A stretch of 64,000 bases of DNA from JBMOMT01 sp049324835 (lineage in GTDB: Bacteria; Chloroflexota; Anaerolineae; CAYNKW01): the NCBI GenBank assembly GCA_049324835.1, contig JBMOMT010000030.1:44289-108288 (forward strand), read 5' to 3'. Shown in pieces: positions 1 to 8,560 of the stretch (positions within the stretch are counted from its first letter, which is position 1; every line of letters begins with the position of its first letter). The notes below the pieces were generated by a model that made no database searches, was not told the origin of the DNA, and saw only the letters and a program-made list of their open reading frames with translations. A program made the position numbers and the translations under genes.

Positions 1-107
1 TGTTCCTGTCACTTGCCGATGAATCTATTGTACCATGTCTTTAATTTCGTGTCAGTAAACGTTGAGTAAATTTTCCGCAACGGAGCGGGAATGCTGCGGC
101 TGGCCGG
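1..107. other. left-edge noncoding stretch
   Basis: This AT-richer stretch lies downstream of the minus-strand CAP protein gene that ends at 108. I see no convincing open frame, hairpin terminator or paired promoter elements in it. Confidence 0.4.
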
Positions 108-1346
108 TCAATCGCTGTAGCCGCGAGATACCGACGGCAGGTGGACGGTGTAGAGCTGATCGACCACCAGCAGCCCGACGGTGATGTTCTGCGGGCTGTC
201 CACGGCGTCGGGCGCGGTGATGGTGAGCGGGCCGCTGCGCTCGCTCACGGGGTAATCATCGACAACCGAGGCGACACAGGTGAGCGTGACGGTGTCTGCG
301 CCATCGGCGGCCTGGAACCAGGCGCTGCTCTCGCTGGAACTCCAGTCCATGTCGCCGTCGCCGTTGTTGGTCACCTGAACGATGGCGTTCGTTGGCTGGC
401 AGTCGCCGCTGCCGTGCTGGCTGAAAAAGGTGACAGTCGTCGGGCTGACAGACAGCACCGGGTCTTCGGTGATGTACTGGATGTCGTCACTGGCCGAGTA
501 GGTCTGGGTGCTGTCTTGTACCTGGGCGTAGACGGTGCGAACACCCGAGCTGCCGGAGGCCAGGCTCCAGGTTTTGTTGGCTTTGTAGGTCTCCCAGGTG
601 GACCAGTTGAGGTTGTCGTTGCTGAAGCGCATCTGCAAGGCGCCGGCAGGGCCATAGACGTAGAGCTGTACCGTGCGGCTGGTGGTAGAGTAGGCCTCGC
701 TGTCGATGATCACCGGATAGACGTCGGAGCGACTGCCGAAATCCTGCACCCAATAATTGTAATAGGGGCCGTTGTTGTACTGGGAGCTGCAACCGGCTGG
801 ACAATAGATGTTGGCGGCGTCTGAGGCGTCATAATAATAACCCACGCCGATCTCGCGGCGTAGGCTCAGGATGTTCTCGCGGTGGCCTTCACTGCCCATC
901 CAGGCTGCCATCACCGATTCCGGCGAGTCATAACCGGCGGCAATGTTTTCGGCCACGCCATCGCCGCCGTAATAACTCTGGATGCGATCATTCCAGGACT
1001 GGACGTAAGCCCAGGAACCGCCGGTATAGTTGTAGCTGTCGTGGGCAAAGTAATTGTCCACCCCCAGGTCCTGACTGTGGGCGCGGGCGGCGCTGCGCAG
1101 GTTGGCATTGAACTTGAGAGGCGGTAGGCTCTGGTCGGCGCGCTCCTGGTTGACCAATCGAATCACCTGCCACTCCCAGGCATCCTGATCGCCAGCGCCA
1201 AGCGGCTCCAGGGCTCGATCGGCGATCCCCGGCGGCGCGGGGCTGGGGTCGTCGGCCAGAACGGGGAGTTGCCCGGTCAGCGCGGCCAGGAGCAGCAGCA
1301 AAAGCAGCAGGCGGTGGATGGGTGGTCGTTTGAGATGTTTCGACAT
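108..1346 (-). CDS. secreted CAP-domain (SCP/PR-1-like) protein with BACON-like C-terminal domain
   Basis: A 412-residue exported protein. Residues 1-31 form a Leu-rich signal peptide. A CAP domain spans about residues 55-205, with the family signatures HSQDLG, GVAENIAAGY, GSEGHRENIL and YWVQDFG. These hold the His/Glu pairs that line the CAP cavity. A middle beta-rich Ig-like segment follows, then a BACON/Ig-like domain around 295-395 (SVSPTTVTF, W-F-X pattern). The protein ends in a short LPSV-type tail. The start follows a GGAGAAAG ribosome site. It lies 32 bp downstream of the glycoside hydrolase gene on the same strand, so the two are probably co-transcribed. Bacterial CAP proteins have no single known reaction; a role in cell-surface or matrix interaction is inference. 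Confidence 0.85.
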   Translation of the reverse strand: MSKHLKRPPIHRLLLLLLLLAALTGQLPVLADDPSPAPPGIADRALEPLGAGDQDAWEWQVIRLVNQERADQSLPPLKFNANLRSAARAHSQDLGVDNYFAHDSYNYTGGSWAYVQSWNDRIQSYYGGDGVAENIAAGYDSPESVMAAWMGSEGHRENILSLRREIGVGYYYDASDAANIYCPAGCSSQYNNGPYYNYWVQDFGSRSDVYPVIIDSEAYSTTSRTVQLYVYGPAGALQMRFSNDNLNWSTWETYKANKTWSLASGSSGVRTVYAQVQDSTQTYSASDDIQYITEDPVLSVSPTTVTFFSQHGSGDCQPTNAIVQVTNNGDGDMDWSSSESSAWFQAADGADTVTLTCVASVVDDYPVSERSGPLTITAPDAVDSPQNITVGLLVVDQLYTVHLPSVSRGYSD

Positions 1347-1378
1347 AACTCTTTCTCCTGCTTTTCAACTGAAGGGCT

Positions 1379-2893
1379 TTAGGGTGATTCGAAAGCCTTG
1401 AGCGTCAGCGGCAGGTAGATACGCCAGACCTCATCGGCGACGACGACGGTGACGGTGACCGGTTTATGGACGTGGCTCAGGCCGCCGTTGGTGGTCACGG
1501 TGATCGCTGCGGTGGTGGCGCCGATGGCAAAAGCGGTGGTGTCGATGGTCAGGGTGAGGTGGCCGCTGTTGGTGAAAACGCCGCCGGGCACCCCCAGCCA
1601 GGGGGCGTCGGCGCTCACGGTGTAGGTCAGCGGTTCCACGCCGGCGCTCTGCACCTGCACGGTGCGGCTGTAGATACCTCGCTCTTCATCGGCGAGGAAC
1701 AGACTCACCGCCTGCGGGCTGACGACGGCGTAGGGCCGTTTGGGCAGGTCTCGCACGGCGTTGTAGGCCTGACGCGCGCTGCTATCGGTGTGGCGCACGG
1801 CGTAATAACGCACGGCGTCGCAGGCATCGTACCAGGTGGACAGGCTGAAATCCAGGTTGAACAGAAACATCACGCCCATCCAGGGCCAACGATCGTAAGC
1901 GTAATCAAAGGCGCGGGCGATATAATCGGCCTGGGTGGTCTCGTCCACCACCTGCCACCATCGCCCCTGGGCTTCCCAGGCGCTGCGACAGCCTGCCTCT
2001 TGCAACAGCCAGCCCCACTCGGTGGCCCAGATGGGGGTGTCGGCGTCGTCGTTGGCCAGCATGACGGCCCGTTGTTGCTCGGCGCGGCGGAAGGCCAGGC
2101 CATCGACGTACATATTGCCATAGATGGGGTTGTCGGCCCAGCCGCCCGGCTCTTGTTCTGGCGGAAAGTAAAAACCGTAGGGATGTGAGCCCAAAGCGTC
2201 GAAATAACCCCTGGCGTCGTGATCGTACATGGCCTGAAGGAATTTGAGGTCGTTCCAGGCGTTGGGATAGGCGGGCGGGTCGGCGTTTGCATCGTAGGGG
2301 CCGACGGTCGCCAGGCCGCCGCTGACGATGATCGCCGTGGGGTCTATGGCAGTGATACATTGGTGCGCTTTTTGCAGCACGGCGGTGTATTCTGCCGGGT
2401 TGGGCAGTTCGGTGCCGGGCGCGCCCTCGGACCAGGCCCAATCCAGGTTGGGCTCGTTGCCGATCTCGTAGGCTTCCACCTTGCCCAGCCCGGCGGCTGC
2501 CTGTCCCTGGACGTAGGCGCAGTAAGCGTCGAGGTCGTCATAGTCGGCCCAGTTGCCGTGCAATCGCAGCAGCACGTTGAAGGGCAATCGCTCGCCGGGC
2601 AGATTGTACAGCTTGACCCAGTCGAGGCCAAGCTCGGTGGCCCAGGCTTGTTTCTGAGCGTCCCAGGCGCTGACGTTGATGCCGTAACCCAGGTGAATCT
2701 GGGGAGAGGCGGCAGCCGCTTGCACCGGCGGCGAGGCTGCCGTTGTCGCTGCCGGTGCAACAGTGGCGTCGGCGATGGCCGCGCCAAACCCCTGAGGGGC
2801 AATCGTCGATTGGCTTTTGACGGGGGATGGGGCAGCGCACACGGCCCCGAAGGTCAAAACGAGCGCCAGCAAGATGCGGAGACTCGGTAACAT
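1379..2893 (-). CDS. secreted clan GH-A glycoside hydrolase-like protein with C-terminal BACON domain
   Basis: A 504-residue protein. The chosen ATG at 2893 has a GGGAAGGGA ribosome site and lies 28 nt downstream of a matching promoter; the reading frame runs on upstream but that part lies before the predicted transcript. Residues 1-28 are a signal peptide. A TIM-barrel hydrolase domain (about 60-375) carries YEIGNEPN, whose Glu is the expected acid/base, and IWATEWGW, whose Glu is the expected nucleophile. This arrangement fits clan A (GH5/GH39-like), with an unknown polysaccharide substrate. A BACON-like beta domain (about 385-485) follows, and the protein ends in IYLPL plus a short tail, like its neighbour. 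The CAP-domain gene follows 32 bp downstream. Confidence 0.8.
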   Translation of the reverse strand: MLPSLRILLALVLTFGAVCAAPSPVKSQSTIAPQGFGAAIADATVAPAATTAASPPVQAAAASPQIHLGYGINVSAWDAQKQAWATELGLDWVKLYNLPGERLPFNVLLRLHGNWADYDDLDAYCAYVQGQAAAGLGKVEAYEIGNEPNLDWAWSEGAPGTELPNPAEYTAVLQKAHQCITAIDPTAIIVSGGLATVGPYDANADPPAYPNAWNDLKFLQAMYDHDARGYFDALGSHPYGFYFPPEQEPGGWADNPIYGNMYVDGLAFRRAEQQRAVMLANDDADTPIWATEWGWLLQEAGCRSAWEAQGRWWQVVDETTQADYIARAFDYAYDRWPWMGVMFLFNLDFSLSTWYDACDAVRYYAVRHTDSSARQAYNAVRDLPKRPYAVVSPQAVSLFLADEERGIYSRTVQVQSAGVEPLTYTVSADAPWLGVPGGVFTNSGHLTLTIDTTAFAIGATTAAITVTTNGGLSHVHKPVTVTVVVADEVWRIYLPLTLKAFESP

Positions 2894-2927
2894 GGTGTCC
2901 CTTCCCAGAAAAGCGTGATTCTCTGAC

Positions 2928-2957
2928 ATTGTAACACGGGCCTCTGGCCGCCAACAA
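2928..2957 (-). promoter_or_regulatory. sigma-70-type promoter of the glycoside hydrolase gene
   Basis: Read on the minus strand: TTGTTG at 2957-2952, an 18-bp spacer and TACAAT at 2933-2928, preceded by GTGT. Transcription would start near 2921, leaving a 28-nt leader before the ATG at 2893. Confidence 0.6.
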
Positions 2958-2985
2958 TGGGAAAATAGTACTGTTTGCCGCTGCA

Positions 2986-3642
2986 TCAGTCTGGCCCGAC
3001 CAGCCGGAAGCCGTGACCCCTGACGGCCACGATGTACTGGTTGTCAGGGTCGAGCTCGGCCAGACGCTGGCGCAGACGGCGGACGAGGGAATCGACGGCT
3101 TCGGCCGAGACGCCCTCCGAGATGACGTCGGGCCAAACAGCGGCGACGATCTCGTCGCGGCTGAAAACCCGCGCCGGATCACCGCTCAAAAGCTCCAGCA
3201 GGGCGAATTGAGACGGCGAGAGGGGCGGTTGGACTTGGCGCCCGGACACCCAGGCGCGCCGCTGCTCGGCGTCCAGGTGCAGACCCGGTCCCGTGGGGCG
3301 GATGGGGGCGGTGGCTTCGGCATCGACAAAGGTGAACAGGCAGTTGGGAGCCACCTGAATCTGATCCCCATCGACCAGCTCGTGGGGCGCTTCCAGGCGC
3401 TGGCCGTTGACAAATGTGCCGTTTTTGCTGTCCAGGTCTTCGATGAGGTAACAGCGTTCCTGGCGCACGATGCGGGCATGATGGCGCGAGACCCAACGGT
3501 CGTCGATGGCCACATCGTTATCTGGCCAGCGACCGATGGTCATTTCTTTTTTCGAGAGCGGCCAACTCTGTTTCACCTCACCGGCCTGGTGCCGCACGAG
3601 CAGCGCGCTCTGAGTGTAGAGTGGGCTGTATTCCACGGACAT
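2986..3642 (-). CDS. FHA domain / OmpR-type winged-helix transcriptional regulator
   Basis: A 218-residue cytoplasmic regulator. An FHA domain (about 30-105) has the phosphothreonine-binding signature: TIGR, then SRHHARI and DLDSKNGTFVNG. An OmpR/PhoB-type winged-helix DNA-binding domain (about 120-216) carries LSPSQFALLELL, the recognition-helix region AVDSLVRRLRQRL and the wing VRGHGFRL. There is no receiver domain, so regulation would be by binding a phosphothreonine protein rather than by phospho-Asp. It is divergent from a Ser/Thr kinase starting 87 bp away, the obvious candidate partner. The ATG follows an AGGAA site. The regulated genes are unknown; the secreted-protein pair just downstream is a plausible target. 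Confidence 0.85.
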   Translation of the reverse strand: MSVEYSPLYTQSALLVRHQAGEVKQSWPLSKKEMTIGRWPDNDVAIDDRWVSRHHARIVRQERCYLIEDLDSKNGTFVNGQRLEAPHELVDGDQIQVAPNCLFTFVDAEATAPIRPTGPGLHLDAEQRRAWVSGRQVQPPLSPSQFALLELLSGDPARVFSRDEIVAAVWPDVISEGVSAEAVDSLVRRLRQRLAELDPDNQYIVAVRGHGFRLVGPD

Positions 3643-3671
3643 TTCCTGTCACCTCACTCGAATCCCGACTG

Positions 3672-3700
3672 TTGCTGAACGGCCTGGGATGTGTTACAAT
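3672..3700 (+). promoter_or_regulatory. promoter of the Ser/Thr kinase gene
   Basis: TTGCTG at 3672-3677, a 17-bp spacer and TACAAT at 3695-3700, with GTGT immediately upstream of the -10. The predicted start of transcription near 3707 leaves a short leader before the ATG at 3729. Confidence 0.7.
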
Positions 3701-3728
3701 AGTGCTGTCTTTTGTGAGAGAAGAACCC

Positions 3729-4706
3729 ATGAGTCACTTGATGCTTCAAGGCACAATTCTGCGCGAACGCTATCAGATCGTGGCCCTCATCGGCCAGGGT
3801 GGGATGGGCGCTGTCTACGAGGCTCACGATCTACGGCTGCCGGGCAGGCGTTGCGCCGTCAAAAAGACGCATCTGCCGCCTTTGTTGAGCGCGGCGGCGG
3901 TTGCTCAGGCGCGAAGGCAGTTTGAGCAAGAGGCGCGCACGCTGGCGCGGTTGGATCATCCCAACCTGCCCAAGGTGTCCGACTTTTTTTCCGATGACGA
4001 CAGCGATTATCTGGTGATGGATTTTGTGCCCGGACGCGATCTGCACCAGATCGTCCAGGAGGCTGCCCGGCAGGGGCGGTTCCTCGATGAGACGCTGGTT
4101 GCCGATTGGGCGCGCCAGCTCTGCGAGGCGCTGAGTTACCTGCACCGGCAAGAGCCGCCGGTCATCCACCGCGATCTCAAGCCTGCCAATGTCAAACTCA
4201 CTCCCGATGGATTCATCAAGCTGGTGGACTTTGGCCTGGTCAAACCGGTAGACCCGGACGATCCGCGCACTCTGAGCGGCGTGCGTGGACTGGGTTCGCT
4301 GCCATATCTGCCGCTGGAGCAGTACGCTGATGTCGAAGGTCACACCGATGCCCGCTCCGATGTTTATGCGCTTGGCGCTACACTCTATCACCTGTTGACC
4401 GGTCAGTCGCCGCCGAGCGCTCAGCAGCGTTTTTTGCAGCCGGACGCTCTGCTGCTGCCGCGAGAGATCAACGCCGATATTTCCCCGGCTGCCGAGGCCG
4501 CGGTGCTGGCAGCCATGTCCATTCACCCCCGGCAACGTCCGGAAAGTGTGAGCGCCTGGCGACGGCTCTGGCTTTCTCCAGATGGCCCACCCGATTCTGC
4601 CGCTGCGTCTGCATCTGGTTGGTGGGCCGCGCTGCGGGCCAATATCGGCTGGTTGGCCCTGGCGATGGTTCTCACCGCGTTGGTGCTTTTCCTCTCGTTG
4701 CGATAA
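3729..4706 (+). CDS. Hanks-type serine/threonine protein kinase, membrane-anchored
   Basis: A 325-residue kinase. The ATG at 3729 is chosen because it lies after the predicted transcript start and has a GAGAGAAG site. The glycine loop is IGQGGMGAVY (21-30), with catalytic Lys near 45, the C-helix Glu near 68, HRDLKPAN at 147-154 and DFG at 167-169, so all catalytic residues are present. A single C-terminal hydrophobic helix (about 303-322) anchors the domain in the cytoplasm. The protein has no PASTA or other extracellular sensor domain, which is short for the family. The divergent FHA regulator is a likely phosphorylation-dependent partner. The last 35 bp overlap the tail of the convergent GH3 gene. 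Confidence 0.93.
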   Translation: MSHLMLQGTILRERYQIVALIGQGGMGAVYEAHDLRLPGRRCAVKKTHLPPLLSAAAVAQARRQFEQEARTLARLDHPNLPKVSDFFSDDDSDYLVMDFVPGRDLHQIVQEAARQGRFLDETLVADWARQLCEALSYLHRQEPPVIHRDLKPANVKLTPDGFIKLVDFGLVKPVDPDDPRTLSGVRGLGSLPYLPLEQYADVEGHTDARSDVYALGATLYHLLTGQSPPSAQQRFLQPDALLLPREINADISPAAEAAVLAAMSIHPRQRPESVSAWRRLWLSPDGPPDSAAASASGWWAALRANIGWLALAMVLTALVLFLSLR

Positions 4707-7413
4707 AACCTCCCACCCATCCACCCAGCCAGGTCAGGATCGAGCCCACGGGCCAGCCGGGCCAGCCCGGCGGCCACAGCCATCCCAGGCCGAAGGGCAG
4801 GAAAACGGCCACACTGCCGATCCAGACGAGCGCGCCCCAACGGACGCGGGCGGCCAGAGACGCCACCTTGCGCCCTTGCCAGGCGTAACCCGTTGTCAGC
4901 GCCAGCGCCAAACCAAACAGTGCTCCCAGTAGCTCTGGCGCTCCGGCGCGCCAGACGCCGTTTTCCGGCGGCGCCGGGGTGAGGGTGGGCGTTGGGGTGG
5001 GTGTTGGGGTGGGCATGCCGGTGGCTGCGGGCCAAGGTGTGGCCGGAGGGGAGGGTGTTGGGGTGGGTGTGGCGGTTGGCTGAGGTGTGGCAGTGGGCGG
5101 AGCCAGCAGTGTGATGCGCAGCGGAGCAATTGTCTGGGCATCGCCGCAGCGGGCGATGATCTGAATGTCGCCTGGGAAGCTCAACAGCAGATCGGCCTGG
5201 GCCACGCCCAGAACGGTGGTCGTCGTCTGGGTGGCCAATACCTGGGCCGAGACCCTATCGAGGGCCTCGAACGTGACCTGGGTGCCATCGGCTACCGGGT
5301 GACCGTTGCGGTCCTGCACCAGGGCAGTGCGCACAACGAGTGTGGCCGGCGCGGTGGGCATGGTCTCGCCGGGAGAGAGTTGGGTGAGCGACAGGGCCTG
5401 GAAGGGCTCCGGCTCCAACCGGGTTACCAGATCGTAGCCGGTGCCCTCGATGCTCACCGGCGAGATGCCCAGGGGGGTCCAATCGCCAAAAAGCACACGC
5501 GCCGAGGCCTCGATGAAGGCGGGTATCTTGCTATAGATGCCATAGTAGGCGGTGAGTTTGCTGACTTCGGTGGTGTCCAGGTAATAGGGTGCAGAGTAGG
5601 CCAGCACCACCAGGTGCGCGTCGCGATAACTGCCGGCGGCCTGGGCCAGGAACAGGCGCAGGGCGTCCGAATCGGGGTAACGCGCCGGGTCGGGATCGAG
5701 CATGGCAAAAATGATCCACTCGGCCTCATCCAACAGCGTGGATAACTCTACAAACTCGGTCGACGGCGCGCCGTTGGGCGACTGGGTGAGAAAGGCCTTG
5801 AGCTGGGCAAAGGTGCGGCTGGTGATCTGGCCCGGTGCAACACGTCCCTCGCCTTCTGGCCCGTAGAGGCGCAGAATGGCGGTTTGTAGCGCCTCCGGAT
5901 CGATGAGCGGCAACGGCTGACACTCGGCGGTGAAACAGCGCGATCGCCGGGCGTCGGTCAGGATGAGGATGTCCTGGTCCAGAGATGGTGGGCTTGGCAT
6001 GCGGTTGCTCAACTCTTCCGGCGAGGGATAGATGAGCGTGATAGCTTGTTGGGCAACCTGGTTGACAAAAGCGGTTTCATCGGTGATAGCCTGTAGATCG
6101 GCGGGCGTTTTCAGCACCTGGTTGAGAGAAAAATCGGGGTAGAGCCGCATCTTGAGGCGCACGATGCGGCTGACGGCTTCGTCTACCCGCGCGGCAAAGG
6201 TGGGGTTGATGAGGTACTCGTCGCGGAAAAAGGCGATGGTCTGGCGTATATTTTCGAGCTGGGTGGGCCAGTCGGAGGTCAGCGCGTACTCGGATAGGAT
6301 GAGCAGGTCGTTGCCGGCCAGAAAGGCCTCTTTGGCGATCTGTTTGTGCTGGAAGGTCTCGAGATCTGGATCGAAATAACGTTTGACCGCCAAAACACCC
6401 AGGGCGTCGGCCACCAGCACACCATGCTGTCGCCAGTCTCTCAGCTCCGGCAGAGCCAGGATGGCCGGCAGGGCCTCAGGGTCAAAGCTGATGGGGCGGG
6501 TGAACTGCCGGATGTTGCCCTGGAAACCGCGGTAGCGGATGTGGGAGCTCATCAGTGCATCGGTGAGTGCTGCATCGTCCCAGGTTGGATCGGTGACGGC
6601 GAAAAAAGGGGCCAGCTCCACACGGCGCAGTTCCTGCAACGATTTATCTACCGTGGCGACTTCGTCATCGGGCAGGCGGTCGGAGCCGCCGTGGCCGGGA
6701 AAATGTTTGGCTACCGTCGCCACGCGTCCATCGCTGCCCTGGTGCACACCCTGGATGTAGGCCTGGCCCATACGGCCCACCCAGTAGGGATCGCCGCCAA
6801 AGGCGCGAATGCCGATATCGCCCCGCCCTGAAAGCCGGGGCACGTTGAGCACGTCGAGCACCGGCCCCAGCAAGAGGTTGATGCCCATTGCGGCCAACTC
6901 GCGGCCAGCGATCTCGCCTGCCTGACGGCTCAGATCCGGCCGCCAGGTTGCGCCGAGGGCCATGGGGTTGGGCAGCGACGTGAGGCCGTTGGTGAGGCGA
7001 GTAAAGGGGTAGCCGTCGCCCTCGTGATCCACGGCGATGAAAAGCGGCGCGCCCGGGCCGGGCATCGACAGGGCCAGGGTTTGCAGGGCGTTGGCCAGTT
7101 GTTGTACCTGGGCAGGCGTATCACCCTGATTGATCACGTTGCCGTTGCTGGTGAGCAGCACCACGCCGCCCACCTGGTCCTCGGTGATGAGTCGGGTGAT
7201 GTCGGAGCCGAAGGAGGTGTCGCGGCCCATAAAAGTCACCAGGAAGAGCTGGCCCACTTTTTCTTGTGGCGACATGGCCGCCACCCACGCGGCTACAGGA
7301 TCGCTTTCCTGGGCAACGGCGGGTGGAACCGGCCAGCCCAGAAACAGCAGAGTGATGGCCGTCAGGGTGTGAATCCACCGCATCAGTTTGGCGAGCACGC
7401 TATGGTGAGTCAT
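4672..7413 (-). CDS. glycoside hydrolase family 3 protein (NagZ-like catalytic domain) with Pro/Thr linker and C-terminal membrane segments
   Basis: A 913-residue exported protein. A signal peptide covers about residues 1-35. A GH3 N-terminal barrel (about 38-400) includes VDHEGD, KHFPGHG (236-242) and the nucleophile region VLVADALGV with Asp336. A second GH3-type alpha/beta domain follows to about 700, then a beta domain, a long Thr-Pro-rich linker (about 800-840) and two hydrophobic segments at the C-terminus. The barrel resembles beta-N-acetylhexosaminidases, but the loop where NagZ carries its Asp-His acid/base dyad reads L-P-D, so the His is absent. The substrate is therefore uncertain, and peptidoglycan or surface glycan is only a guess. 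No strong ribosome site precedes the ATG. Confidence 0.87.
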   Translation of the reverse strand: MTHHSVLAKLMRWIHTLTAITLLFLGWPVPPAVAQESDPVAAWVAAMSPQEKVGQLFLVTFMGRDTSFGSDITRLITEDQVGGVVLLTSNGNVINQGDTPAQVQQLANALQTLALSMPGPGAPLFIAVDHEGDGYPFTRLTNGLTSLPNPMALGATWRPDLSRQAGEIAGRELAAMGINLLLGPVLDVLNVPRLSGRGDIGIRAFGGDPYWVGRMGQAYIQGVHQGSDGRVATVAKHFPGHGGSDRLPDDEVATVDKSLQELRRVELAPFFAVTDPTWDDAALTDALMSSHIRYRGFQGNIRQFTRPISFDPEALPAILALPELRDWRQHGVLVADALGVLAVKRYFDPDLETFQHKQIAKEAFLAGNDLLILSEYALTSDWPTQLENIRQTIAFFRDEYLINPTFAARVDEAVSRIVRLKMRLYPDFSLNQVLKTPADLQAITDETAFVNQVAQQAITLIYPSPEELSNRMPSPPSLDQDILILTDARRSRCFTAECQPLPLIDPEALQTAILRLYGPEGEGRVAPGQITSRTFAQLKAFLTQSPNGAPSTEFVELSTLLDEAEWIIFAMLDPDPARYPDSDALRLFLAQAAGSYRDAHLVVLAYSAPYYLDTTEVSKLTAYYGIYSKIPAFIEASARVLFGDWTPLGISPVSIEGTGYDLVTRLEPEPFQALSLTQLSPGETMPTAPATLVVRTALVQDRNGHPVADGTQVTFEALDRVSAQVLATQTTTTVLGVAQADLLLSFPGDIQIIARCGDAQTIAPLRITLLAPPTATPQPTATPTPTPSPPATPWPAATGMPTPTPTPTPTLTPAPPENGVWRAGAPELLGALFGLALALTTGYAWQGRKVASLAARVRWGALVWIGSVAVFLPFGLGWLWPPGWPGWPVGSILTWLGGWVGGFIATRGKAPTR

Positions 7414-7516
7414 GGCGCGCCCAATGATACACTACTTTTACCAAATTGGGTAGTCGATGGGGAGGTCTTTGGCAAGTCGGGGGCGCAGGGAGAACGAGAG
7501 AGCCGACCGGATCGGT

Positions 7517-8560
7517 TCAGTGGATGGTGATCACGCCCTGCGGGCAGGCGCTTACGCAATCGCCGCAGCCGGTGCAGCGCGATGGCGTGAGCGTGCGCAC
7601 GGCCCAATCGCCCGCCGGCACGCCGACGGCGCGCTCCCGCACGGGTACGAGACCAAACACACGCGGGGCGCAGACGTCGAGGCAGGCGTGGCAATTCTGA
7701 GGCTCCTGGCAGGGTTGGAGGTCGATCTTGAACCGTCCGGCTGTGGCGGCTCGTCGCTGCCAACGAAACGCCCGTCGTCGCGGCTCCAGGCGAATGGCCT
7801 GGTGCGTGCAGGCAGCGCGGCACACGCCGCAGCCATAACACAGAGCCGGATCGATGAGGCATTTGTCGTCGCTGGCGGTGTAGCGGATGGCGCCAAAGGG
7901 GCAGAGGGTGCGGCACTGTTTGCAGCCGGTGCAGCGCTGCCAGTCTATGGCTGCCACGTACTCGGCGGGGAAAAAGACCTGCATCATGCCGCTGCTCACC
8001 TGCAGACGATAGGCCATGCAGTCTTGATCGCAGTTGCACAGGCCGCCGATAAACGGCGTGCCAAAGGTCCACACCGAGTGCACCAGCCCTTCCCGATCCA
8101 GTCGATGGATCGCCTGGCGCGCCTGCTCGCGGCTGAGCCATTCCAGGTTTTCGCCGTAATCGGGAAACTGGCCGATCAGGCCGCTGGGATCGATGCCCAG
8201 ACCGTAGCAGTAACGCACCTGGCGGCGGCCGGTGGTCAGGCTGCGACAGGCGCATGGCAGCCGCACGATGGAATCGACCAGGTTCAGTATCTGGTCAACG
8301 TCTTCCAGGGGCACCACCTGACCGAAATGGCTCTTTTTCTGGCGGGCGGTGGCGATGCGCCCGACCCAATCGGGCACAAAAGGCAGGGCCTGGATGGCGT
8401 CGAGCATGGCCAAGGAGCGGGCGGCGCGCGCTTCGAAATGCTGGAAAAAGGCGGCGATCTGCTCCCGCCGCCCATTCTGGGTGAGCAATTCCTGGCCATA
8501 GTTGTTCATGGTGAGATACCATTCTTTGCCCTCACCGTGTTCGGTGCAAAACTCACACAT
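7517..8560 (-). CDS. multi-cluster 4Fe-4S ferredoxin-type protein
   Basis: A 347-residue cytoplasmic protein. It opens with MCEFCTEHG, a CxxC pair. The middle holds further Cys pairs (CAC, then CNCDQDC). The C-terminal half carries three ferredoxin-like motifs: CTGCKQCRTLC, CYGCGVCRAAC and CTGCGDCVSAC, the last at the very C-terminus, plus an extra Cys group (CQEPQNCHACLDVC). At least three 4Fe-4S clusters are likely. This makes it an electron-transfer protein or an accessory subunit of a redox enzyme whose partner is not in the window. It overlaps the ASCH gene by 8 bp and belongs to the operon led by the Cys-rich MerR regulator. Confidence 0.85.
   Translation of the reverse strand: MCEFCTEHGEGKEWYLTMNNYGQELLTQNGRREQIAAFFQHFEARAARSLAMLDAIQALPFVPDWVGRIATARQKKSHFGQVVPLEDVDQILNLVDSIVRLPCACRSLTTGRRQVRYCYGLGIDPSGLIGQFPDYGENLEWLSREQARQAIHRLDREGLVHSVWTFGTPFIGGLCNCDQDCMAYRLQVSSGMMQVFFPAEYVAAIDWQRCTGCKQCRTLCPFGAIRYTASDDKCLIDPALCYGCGVCRAACTHQAIRLEPRRRAFRWQRRAATAGRFKIDLQPCQEPQNCHACLDVCAPRVFGLVPVRERAVGVPAGDWAVRTLTPSRCTGCGDCVSACPQGVITIH

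Noticed and set aside
141..824. Long plus-strand open frame opposite the CAP gene
   Set aside because: It is the antisense of a clearly recognisable CAP/BACON protein. Many similar long antisense frames occur throughout this GC-rich window and show no family motifs.
4975..5100. GGGTGTTGGGGT-type repetitive DNA that looks like a minisatellite
   Set aside because: It encodes the Thr-Pro linker of the GH3 protein in frame; codon-level repetition of a low-complexity linker explains it.
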